In this document: piece after piece, positions 39,612-51,600 of the stretch
Layout of the letters: each line of letters begins with the position of its first letter
Numbering within the stretch: position 1 is the stretch's first letter
NCBI GenBank assembly: GCA_030248215.1
Contig: JASANG010002205.1
Location: 62,001 to 126,000 of the forward strand
Direction of reading: 5' to 3'
DNA from: Enoplolaimus lenunculus
Taxonomy: Eukaryota > Nematoda > Enoplea > Enoplida > Thoracostomopsidae
DNA: 64,000 bases
The notes under the pieces: generated by a model
Told to the model about the DNA's origin: nothing
Database searches by the model: none
The model's input: only the letters and a program-made list of their open reading frames with translations
Program-made: the position numbers and the translations under genes

Positions 39612-42600
39612 CTATAACATTAAATGCAAAAAATATTTCAATCGAACAGCTGGGCCCGTATTCTCAAATTATGTGTAGCACCTATTACCAGTTGGTGATA
39701 GGTTTTATAACTTTCGAACCAGTGAATGCTGAGACTGAAAATGTCGCACATTTTTTGCATTTGATTTGCACTACTCTTGTATTCAATAGTTAGCGAGTTT
39801 GAAAAGCTAATACTAACTGAAAATAGCTGCTATACACATTTGAGAATACAGGCCCTGGTTTTAACTAAACCTGGTAAATACATGTCCTGAAATTTTTTTA
39901 AATGAGCATTCAAGTAACTCACATAAATTACAAGCAGCGCTAAATCTCATATGCTATTGAAGAGGGGGGCAAAGTTGTGCCCCCTAGGCACTCTGAAGGA
40001 AACAACTCCGCAAGCACAAAGATATACTGTAGTGACCCGAACAAGAGGGGGAACGGAAGATTGATATTTATCTGGTCTCTTCAGAGGGTACCTCCCTTGC
40101 CTCTTTGTTATTCAGTCACGGCCGGTTATTTATTTTTAACCGCCTTCAGCCACCCTTCGTTACTGATATATCCGGTATTGCAAATATAAGTTTAATTAAA
40201 CGTTTATTTGTCTTGCATCGCAAGCTTGAGCGATAATGCAAGATTATGCTTAGGAATATACTTTCAAACCTTAAGTAATTTTAAAGTTTCGAAGTCAACT
40301 TTATTTGGTCTTGGAGTTATTTATGCACTACAATTAGGGATGGTTCATATTTACGGACACTCATTAGGGTTATGGACTCTATCCGCTTACGAACTCTTAT
40401 CAGGGATACGGACTCCTATTGAGTCGCACTCAAAATGAGAAACCCCTCGTATTCCGTGTCACAACAGTATAAAACAAGAAATCTATATACGCGAAGTTTT
40501 TGCTATTTAATCTGCGCCCTCAGATCATTTATATGATTTCATAGTGACCGGCTTAGAATAAACCAAACCTATTATTTAAATTGAGAAATAACTTTAATTG
40601 TTTGACTAAAATTAAATTAAACAAGAGTCACCGCCCGAGGGCGGTGACAAAAACTTTGAAGTCTCATATTGCTTTGCTGGAGGTTCCGGAAGTGAGTAAT
40701 CTAACTAAATATTATAAACAGGGGCGAATCCAGGAAAATCCAGGAAATGAGAGTTCGAGCCTCTACTTTGACGCAGCACGGTTAAAATCAAAGGCAGTAG
40801 TTGAGACCCTTCAAAATTATTCAATGTGGCCCTTGTAAGCATGTGAAACATGCTTGTCCTGGTGCATATGCAATAAATACAATGCACATTGTGTTGTACG
40901 GTCGACAGATATAGTCGACGAAAAAGGCAGTTGGAGAGGCAGGCTACGTGGCGCAGTGGTAGAGTGCTCGCTTAAGGATCCATAGGCTAAGAGTTCGATT
41001 CCCGCTCTAGCCCGCTTTTCCAGCTGCTTAGTAGAAAGGTCTGATGTCCCGGTTCCTACATAGACTGACATGGGGGCTACGCCGTGAGCGCAATGGTAAA
41101 TTGCCGCGCTATGAACACGGTATCAAGTCGAAAATAGCATGGACGGTCAAGGGACGACCTAGTTGAAAATAAGGGCATGTAAGCATGTGAAACATGCTTG
41201 TTCTGGTGCATATGCAATAAATACAATGCACATTGTGTTGTACGGTCGACAGATATAGTCGACGAAAAAGGCAGTTGGAGAGGCAGGCTACGTGGCGCAG
41301 TGGTAGAGTGCTCGCTTAAGGATCCATAGGCTAAGAGTTCGATTCCCGCTCTAGCCCGCTTTTTCAGCTGCTTAGTAGAAAGGTCTGATGTCCCGGTTCC
41401 TACATAGACTGACATGGGGGCTACGCCGTGAGCGCAATGGTAAATTGCCGCGCTATGAACACGGTATCAAGTCGAAAATAGCATGGACGGTCAAGGGACG
41501 ACCTAGTTGAAAATAAGGGCATGTAAGCATGTGAAACATGCTTGTTCTGGTGCATATGCAATAAATACAATGCACATTGTGGTGTACGGTCGACACATAT
41601 AGTCGACGAAAAACGCAGTTGGAGAGGCGGGCTACGTGGCGCAGTGGTAGAGTGCTCGCTTAAGGATCCATAGGCTGAGAGTTCGATCCTCGCTCTAGCT
41701 CGCTTTTCCAGCTGCTTGGTAGAAAGGTCTTATGTCCTTGGTTCCTACCTAGACTGACAGCCCTGTAGCCAACTCACCTTGCTAGGGGGCTAAAAATTGT
41801 TCAGGAACGGCATCCAAGAGTTTTCGATCGCGTACAAGCAACGTAGAAAATTTTCTTAGGGGCAAGTCTGCCTTAAACTGAGTTGCATAGACTATGTAGA
41901 TGTAAACGTTAATTGACTTACCTGTCACCCTCTCTTAAACGTTTGAACTGATTGCCCAGCATACACGACATTACTGGCCCAACCATACCACCGTTTACAG
42001 GCTCTTCAAGCGAAGCTCCAACTATAAGATCGACAGTATCTGAAATTTGCAAAAAGTAAACTTAAAGACGTGCAAAATATTGAATGAAAATTGAAATTTC
42101 AAAATTTGTTGTTTCGAACTAGGTGAACTATATTTTTAACACAGTGGAGTGCTCGCATGAAGACCTTATTATTTTAAAATTAAAATATTAAAACTAACTC
42201 GACTCTCGCGCAAACATCAAAGTTGCATTCTATAAGGGGTTTTGGCGTTAAGTACTGTAGTGACCCGAATAAGAGGGGAAGAGTAATAAGAGGGGGTCCC
42301 CATTTTTAGTCCCAATCAATAGGAATCCGCATCCGTATAAGAATCCGCAAGCAGATAGAGTCTCTAAGCGCAAATTAGAGTCCATAAATGTCAATTTTTC
42401 CTAATTGTAGCGCATAAATTACTCCAGGACCAAATAATTTTTCTTTTAAACTTTAAAGCGTACTTCAAATTTGAAAGTACATTCTTAAGTATAACCTTGC
42501 ATTAATGAGCTCAAGCTGTTGACTCAAGACAAATAAACGTTTAATTCAACGGATAGTTGCAGTACCGAATATATATCAGTAAGAAGGGAGGCAGAGTGTG

Positions 42601-45600
42601 GGTTAATAATAAATAACAGTCCGTAACCGAATAACAGGGAAGCACTCTCTGGAGAGGCCGAATAAACAGAGTCCCCCCTCTTATTCGGGTCACTACAGCA
42701 ATGGTACTTCGATGTCGCAAAATATATTATTGTAACCTATACGAGCATATGCGAGCATGTATTCGCTGCAGAGGCTGCGGTCTGGAAGGAAAATTTTGTA
42801 ATTTTCTAAAGTTTAGAGTTTTCAAATGTTACAAAGCGAAATGCAAGAAGTGTTATAGTCTTAAACGATTCAATATTCGGCAAGTGGTGCATAATTAATC
42901 AGCTCCTTATCACCGAAACCAAGAGTGGATGATGCATACTTCAACAAAAGTAACCCAGCACGCGTTGCGTTTTTGCCCTACCCCTCCCTCTTATTTAGAG
43001 GGAGAGTACAGCCAGTGCGAACCATGACACTTTATTTATGCGGCATCAAACATGCTCCCCATATAGTTTAATTTAGGGTATTCATGTGATAGCGAACCCC
43101 ATCTCTGAACAAGGTGGGTCGGCCAAAAACGCAACGCCCAGTAGTACATTTTGTACCTTTCGGAGCCCAAAGACTTGCAGCACACTCTTGTATTTATTAT
43201 GCACTCTTGTCGAAGTGAATATACGGGTTGCTGTCCACTTTTCCAATAAATATTTATGTTGAGGTCTAAGCTTGGATTTTGGATTATTAAAATCAAACCT
43301 ATATATGCCTAAATCTAAGCGTTAACCTTAAATGTGGTAATGTATACAAGAACCGATAGACTTACTAACGCCGCCAGAGTACATATTGGCAAGTCTTTGG
43401 CGGACCCCAGCATCACGAATTAAATCCGAAAACTGTTCAACATGATCGGCGCGATTAAACCCGCAAAATTCTCTAAAGTTATTGTACGTTGCGATACCAT
43501 TATCCCTGCCCCGTTGTATATTGACCGCAGCTAAATCTTTGTTACCGAACAGTCGTTCAGTAACCGACCCAGTCACTCGTTGTGGCAGTTTATTAGCCAT
43601 ATTAGATAATCCCCTCAAAATGCCAGCAACCCCACCTTCGAACAGTTTTTGAGGCTGATTGACTCCGTCTAAGAACGCAATGCCTCCCTGAGGTAAATTA
43701 GCACCGTTTCGGCCCTGACGTGGATAAAACTCTTGGATCATACCGTGACCAAACCTGAAAATGCCGGTTGTGAACTCAATCGACAGTGAAGGGTCAACTG
43801 ATTCATCGTATCCGCGGTATACGCCGACACGGCGACCAAAATCTGCCCCCAGCACTTTGGGCAACCATTCTTTAAACGTAATGATTTGCTGTTGTGCTCC
43901 AACAATCTTCCGTACTTCTTGAAACAACCGATCGTGTGACCAACGCGGGTTCAGTGTTGCTAAATTTGCCACAAGGCGATTATGTTCTCGGACAAATAAC
44001 GTATGCAACGCCGCGAGTCCTACAAACACATTTGCCCGTCCGTCACCTGCCAGAAAATCGTTGCTGTTCGGTTTTCTGGGCAGAAACGGAAACCCATTCA
44101 ATTGCTCAGTGCGCAAAAACGCTCTTGGCCCATCGCGAAGTTTGTCGAGATCAGGCAGTGAAGAACCGTAAATCGTTGACGCGTCGATAAACGCTGTGTT
44201 TTCGTTGAGTTGAAGCCTGAAATTAAATTGCACTTTACTATATTTTAGAGAACAATACGTAATTTTGTCTGAGAACAATACTTAATTTTGTCTGAGAACA
44301 ATACTTAATTTTGTCTGAGAACAATACTTAATTTTGTCTGAGAACAATACTTAATTTTGTCTGAGAACAATACTTAATTTTGTCTGAGAACAATACTTAA
44401 TTTTGTCTGAGAACAATACTTAACTAGAAAAAAATGCTCAGCACTTGAGCAAAAAGGGATATGTTTCATATTCCTATTAAAAGTATGGTAAACTAGATCA
44501 GCACATTCGCTTGATGTAACCTGGAAAAGTATTAAGAAACAATAGCGTCCAAAATCATGTTAATTATTAATTTTTCTAAACATCTTGCGACAGCAAATTA
44601 TTTCTAACACTGAAGTTTTTGAAAGGATTTGTTAGCAATTTTAGATATTCCTTAGGATCGCAAAACATGGCTGAGGTATACTGCTCTTTGATTTTGAAGT
44701 TAATCGATGTTGCCAGAATACGGTGCGATTTGTGAGTTAAATAGTCGTGCCTATGCAGTGAAACAGATAAATAACTCGGGTGGAAAATGCGCATTTATAT
44801 AATTTGTCACTAAGGTAAAAAAATCGAGTAAACTCAAAAGTCACTTATAAGTGGAGCATTTTTAAAGCATCAATTGCGATTCGTTTTGTGACGTTTGTTC
44901 AAGAAAGTATCTAACAAAATTGGTCATCAAAACTCTAACAGCCATTATGTCGCCACACAATGCTCTTATGAAATTCAATTATATAACTATGGTAATACAA
45001 AGCCATAGGTAAATTTAATACGTTTTGTAGAGAACTTCAATATACATTCATGGATTCCAAGCTAAATCTGTCTACATTTCAGAAATAATTTCGCTTTGCA
45101 TTCAAGAAAAGCATCTGTTTTTTACAAAAAATATTACAGAAATTTTGCTGTCCGCAATATGTTTCAGAAAAATTAATAATTAACATGATTTTGGACGCTA
45201 TTGTTTCTTAATACTTTTCAGGTTACATCAAGCGAATGTGATGATCTAGTTTACATACTTTTAATAGGAATATGAACATATCCCTTTTTGCTCAAGTGCT
45301 GAGCATTTTTTTTAGTTTCAACCGCTTTACAAGCTGCTGCATTAATCCGTGGGGTGCTCGTCCGTTGCGGTGAGCTCGTTTGGTAACCAACCCTTGGCGA
45401 CGGCGTTAGGGGACAGCCGTTAGGGTCAACAACCTCGGTGGCAAAATTACGCTGGGGTGAAATCGTGGGTAACGAGCCACTGGGTGAAACACGTTGGAAA
45501 CAACCGTTGGGTAAGTTGGTAAACAACGTTGGGTAACAACCGTTGGGTGAACCACGTTGGGTGACAACGTTGGAACAACGTTGGGTGCAATCGTTGGGGT

Positions 45601-48600
45601 GACCAACCGTTGGGTGATAACGTTGGGTGACCAACCGTTGGGACCTTTGGTACACGTTGACGCCGTTGGGGTGCGACGTTGGGGTGAACACGTTGGGTGA
45701 AGCTAACAGTTGAGGTGAAACAACCATGGGGAAAACGATCGCTGGGGTGAAACAACCGTTGGGTAAACAACGTTGGGGTGACCGACTGTTAGGGTGAAAC
45801 CAACCGTTGGGGTGAAGCCAACCATTGGGTGAAACCAACATTGGGTAAAACCATGGTAAACCAACCGTTGTGGTGAAACAACTGTTGGGGTGAACCGACG
45901 TTAGGATGAATCAATCGTTGGGTGAACAACCGTTGGGGTGACACCGATCATTGGGGTGAACAACGTTGGGGTAAAACCAACCGTTGCGGTGAAACAACCG
46001 TTGGGGCGAAGCTACCGTTGGGGTGAAGCCAACCGCTGAGGTGAAACCAACTGTTGAGGTAAACCAACCGTTGTGGTAACCGATCATTGGGGTGAAACCA
46101 ACCTTGGGTAAACAACGTTGGGGTGACACCTTGGGGTGACACTGTTTGGGGTGAAGCACCGTTAGGTGAAACAACCGTTGGGGTGAACAACCGTTGGGTA
46201 ACCAACCGTTGGGTAACCAACCGTTGGGCAACAACAGTTGGGTGAAGCAACCGTTGGGGTGAACCGACTTTAGTAGACAACGTTGGGGTGAACCTCCGTT
46301 GGGTGAAACAACCGTTGGGGCAAAACAACCGTTGGGGAAATCTACTGTTGCGCAAAACCAACCGTTGGGGTGAAACCAACCGTTGGGGAGTTGGGGAACC
46401 GACTGTTGGGGTGAAACCAACCGTTGGGTAAACCAACCGTTGGGGCAAAACCAACCGTTGGGCAAAACCAACCGTTGGGAAACCAACCGTTGGGAAACCA
46501 ACCGTTGGAAAACCAACCGTTGGGGTGAGACCAACCGTTGGGGTGAAACCAACCGTTGGGGTTTAACCCACCGTTTGGGTTTAAACCACCGTTGGGGTGT
46601 AACCAACCGTTGGGGTGAAACCAACCGTTGGGGTGAAACCAACCGTTGGGGTGAAACCAACCGTTGGGGTGAAACCAACCGTTGGGGTGAAACCAACCGT
46701 TGGGATAAAACCAACCGTTGGGGTGAAACCAACCGTTGGGGTAAAACCAACCGTTGAGGTGGAATCGATTGTTGGGGTGAAACCATCCGTTGGGGTGAAG
46801 CCAACCGTTAGGGTGAAACCAACCGTTGAGCTGAAACCAACCGTTGGGGCACAACCAACCGTTGGAGTGAAACCAAACGTTGGGGCAAACCATCCGTTGG
46901 GGCAAAACCAACCGTTGGGGCAAAACCAACCGTTGGGGTGAAACCAACCGTTGGGGTGAAACCAACCGTTGGGGTGAAACCAACCGTTGGGGTAAAACCA
47001 ACGGAAGCTCTATAAAGTGGTGAAAGTTATAATCGTTAAATTACATAGCTAACGTGTAAAAAGTGTTGAACCAAAATGAAAAATTTCGTGCACTTTCTGT
47101 AAGGAGTTTTTTGACCGTAACTATTGAAGATCACACTGGTTTGCAAAATCCTTTGGCACAAATATTCCCTACGTACCAGGATACCAGTGTACAAAATTTA
47201 AACGATACAGATCTGATATTACTTGAACACCAACATGCGATCTAAACTGAAAATACGCGCTTGAGATGCGCGAATCATATATATGAACACTATCGTGTTC
47301 ATATGATTTGGTCTGAAAACAATACTTAATGTTTTTGTTCTTTGAATGCCCAAACGTATGAGAGGCACAAATTTTGAACAGCTAAAATACCTATACAGCG
47401 CTCGTGTCTCCAAAAAATCAACCGGAGCGTGAGTCTTATATTTTCTGTGTTTTGAAAGACGATTATCCCGCTGATATGAAGGGGGTCGGGTAAACGCAAC
47501 GCACTGTGTATATTTTTAAGCCATGCAATTCCCGATAAGTAGCCTAATTTTCGCTGATATTATCTTCGGAATAAGACAGATATCTGGCCAAAACTGTGTG
47601 CCCCTGTCGCAACAATGATGATTACATTTAAAATAAATTTTTTCGTCATTTACATCTAAATTAATAGCAATCAACTCGACAGAAACTGAGTTTAAAAATT
47701 TAATATTCAAAAAGCTTCCGGTGTATGTATTCTTTGACGCAACAGATTTTTCTGTCAAACATGGTTGCATGTTTTCACGTCTACAGCTTTCAGGGGTGTA
47801 CGCACGGAAACAGAAAGGCCAAACCAAAATATTTTCTAAACACTTTTTCTGTCAGCTAAATGCTTTGCCTTCTTTGGTAGTCGCTTAAGATTACTCTAAT
47901 TTATTTTAACAGCCAATCATTTCTGCGTATTCCACTGGCATTTTTAAGCGTTGTAACAATCGAGCTAATAATATTAGGGCTCTTTGTGAACTTTGCCCCA
48001 CATTTAAAGTTAAGATTTACTCTTAGAAATTGATTTTAGTTTATTAAAGTCTTGGGCATACACTAACAGAGAAGGATCCAAGAAATTCTAACGGGTTGGC
48101 TTGCCGGCAAATGTTATAAAACGCAACATTTGTAAGGCGGGAATCTTATCATTTCTGTCACCAAAAAATTTTCTGAGGGTACAAGAACCTGCTGACTTAC
48201 TTTGGTGAAGTTTGGCCAGAGCCACAAACAGGTGTAGTGCGTGCATTATGAATACAACAGCCGCCTGCAGCACAGCCAAACGCTGACGAACTGGGATCTT
48301 GTGGACTGACAGGGACATTAAAGCACTGTTGCTTGTTGACAAGGGGACTAGACGGGTCGCATGGCGACGTATTGCAACGTTCTTTAGGAATTGTTGTGGT
48401 TTTAGTGAGATCATGAGCGATAAATTGACCCCATTGCATCACCATGGCGTTTGCTTGGGTATGCAGTAGTACTCGAGACGAACTCAGAAGACCACGGCTG
48501 ACTTCGCGAGGGTTAGGCATGTTGTTGTGGATAGAACCTGGTAATGATAAATAAGATATGTTCAGGCTAATATGATTTAATATTTTCATTATTATATAGC

Positions 48601-51600
48601 ATGCACTCTTTTTCTTTTACTAATGAATTTCAAAACCAAAATGTTGTACTAAGATTTAATGCTAAAATTGCGATTGGTTTCTCGCGTTGTTGAATCCGTT
48701 GCTGGCCACAGCGTGATGTGCCATCAGCTTTCCTACGCAAATATAGCCTTCAGTCCTTGGACGTTTTGCGTCCAATATTACTTAATAAATGATAGATCAA
48801 AATTTTAGTTCAAACTCGCGGATAAATCATTGATACTGTCCCTAAAGCTGATTAACGAAAATATACAAGTTTAATACCAATAGGTGCGCTAATTCCGTCG
48901 TCGTATAGCGTCCTCATATGCCTCATCGGTGAAGTAAACGCTGCGCCGAGCAATGGCATTTTCAAATTGTTGCACGTTCCATCCAACGTTCGATACATCA
49001 AATGATAACATGAATTTTGCCTGCAGTCTGTTTGCACTTGGCTCGGAACGCACGCCGAACGTTCATTGCTCGCTTTAATAGCGTCCAAGCTGAGGAAATT
49101 GCGATTCTCTTTAAATTACAATATATATTTTAGTATATATACACTGTAGAAAATGGGGAGTCAAGTTGACTCTCTCGGAAACAGGTTTTCTTGACTACAC
49201 AAACTGAGGCGGAATCAAATTTGACACAGTTTGTGTAGTGAGGAAAAGTCTGTTTCCGAGAGAGTCAATTTGACTCCCCATTTTTTATAGTGTATATAAG
49301 GATGGTGCTATACTTTTTAATTTTAATTCTCAAAACAATCCGACACATTAAAGCAGTTTTACGGGTTGGAATTCACGGAACCAAAGAGATAGTTTGACGC
49401 ATACACTTGACTGACGCGTTTGAGACGTTAAAGGTATTTTTCAATATTATATTTGACAAAATTTTTGTTTGATGCGAAGAAATGGCGAGGATTACGGGCA
49501 TCCATTGAATTTTCACGGGATTCGCCTCTGAAAGTTTCAGATAAATTTAAAGCTCACCTTCTCTGGGAACAATTGCGTTCGCTCGTAACACTTGATTGAT
49601 CATATCGTCCGGCTGTTGCCGCATAAGTCGATCGCATTCTATATCCAGCCTGCCACCTTCATCCCGATTTACAGATGTTTCTGGTCGAGGCCGCGCTGGA
49701 GCCGTCTGAATTGAATTTGCTTCGATTTGTTGACTTTGATCCGACAAATTGCCATTTCCTCCGTTCGGTTGAACGTTAGTTGAGCGTTGAGGTGGCTGAA
49801 ACGGCGTTCGTTGGAATCGAGGCGGTACCAAATTGTTTGGAACGGGACCGGATCGTGGAAATTCAGGTGGAGTAATTATTTGGCCGCGTGGCAGTGACGG
49901 TGTGCGTGGAGGGGCCGTTTCTAGACGTTGACGCACGGGTTGAGGTGGTTGGCTGTTGGCAGTTTGAGGTATCGTATTGGCATTATTATTGAACACGATT
50001 CGACTTGAAGGTACAGTCTGACTGGTTTTGAGCACATTGCTATTTTGTGGTGTTCGGTCGACGCTGAGCTGTGTGTTTATACCTAAAAAAGCCAATGTTA
50101 CTTTAAGGGGCGTAACAGCAGGGTATTTCTAAGCCTACGCCTAAGCCTAAGCGTCGCAAAAATGAGTTCCTAAGCCAAAGCCTGAGCAAAAAATGTCATC
50201 TAGAATCTAAACCTACTATTTTATAGGCCCAACGGAAACCTGGACGCCCTTAAAGTAACATGGGCAGCTGAAAAGATACCTTAACACAAGAGACATTGTT
50301 AATATTAGTAATGGCCACATTTTTAATGTTACGAATTAGTAATAATTTAGCAGCAGGCATAGCTATTAAAATGTAAAATCTTTAACTCTTATCAAGGTAT
50401 GTTATCATTGAACAATAATTTACTTATTTCTGTATATCATAGTTTTCCAACAAATGAGTACTTAATCGGACACTTGCACTGGGCAACAGTTTTCGAAATT
50501 TAATATTGTGTATTCCGCTATCATTTATTCGAGAATTGAATAGTTTTAACAGGCAATAGTTATTTTAAGTTTGAAAATACTGCTTGTTCAAGTAACCTTA
50601 AAACGTTGTGCCATTTTTATGGTTTCTGATAATGCAAACTACATGGTGTAGGTGGTAAACTAGTTGTATTTGTATCTATTTTAACCTTATTTTAAGGGAT
50701 TTTATAAATTTGGAACAGTACTGCAAAAACAATCTAAACTGGTACACGTAGTTGCACACATGTGCAACTGGACTGAGGCTTCTCGGGTCCTAGGCTAAAT
50801 TGTTGCCCGTACCCCTATGATGTGAATGAAATTTAAAAAACTGCTTTTAAAAGTTGTAGTGCTACGCAGATATATAAAACACATTAGAAACGATAGGTAT
50901 TCTCAATCAATACAGTTTTAATGCGCATAACTAACGTAAATAGTAATTTGATGAAACGCTGCCGAAAATACGTATGTGGGGCGTTCCACCATTAATATAT
51001 AGATATAAATCTGCGTTTACTTCGCATGTTACGTAATAAGCGAAAAGCCATTAACCATGTAATCAATAGCCAATCCAGAAATTCTTGAATGGGGCGGCTG
51101 CGCGATATGAAATAGTGCAAGAAAATTCACGTGCCCAATTAATGAGGAGACAACCAAATGCTATTTTAGTACTTAAACTTCAATACAAAATTCCGGTTTT
51201 GATATATGTTTGGGCTGCGATTATACGCTTCCCCTTGGATTCGCATGTGCCTATGATTTTACCGCTGCTTTGCTGTCGAGGTAACGCGCCATTCCTAGTG
51301 CGTTCACATGAGTTACACGAAACACGACAATGCGGTAACATCCATATTGCATTGCGGTTGCATTCTCCCACTCCAGCCCAAAATGGGCACAAATTGTCGG
51401 TATCCACACAGGGGGACTGAGCGTAAACTGTAACAAAAACCATTTATAAGCACCAGTTCAACGCGATAACCAGTTTCACAGGGTACAACTATATGTGAAA
51501 AGTAGCGGACTCAGCAGTAATAAATTTTGTTGGAACCGGAGCTAAAAGTGAAGCCAAATTGCGTAATTGATTTGATCTTGAATTTGCTTATTTTAACGAT

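Noticed and set aside
40935-41020. A functional tRNA gene
   Set aside because: A and B boxes are present but T-arm and anticodon-arm pairing is poor, and it is part of a repeated SINE unit with a non-tRNA tail.
45251-47001. Several frames of 100-300 codons on the minus strand
   Set aside because: Same 18-bp minisatellite in Helitron copy 2; no start, splice or domain evidence.
47516-47827. 103-codon minus-strand frame as an extra peroxidase exon
   Set aside because: Exons 5 and 6 already join in phase and match the family without a gap; no splice borders fit.
49089-49108. Peroxidase exon 4 starting at 49089 after cctcag
   Set aside because: This acceptor looks better but breaks the frame with exon 3; the start at 49108 keeps it.
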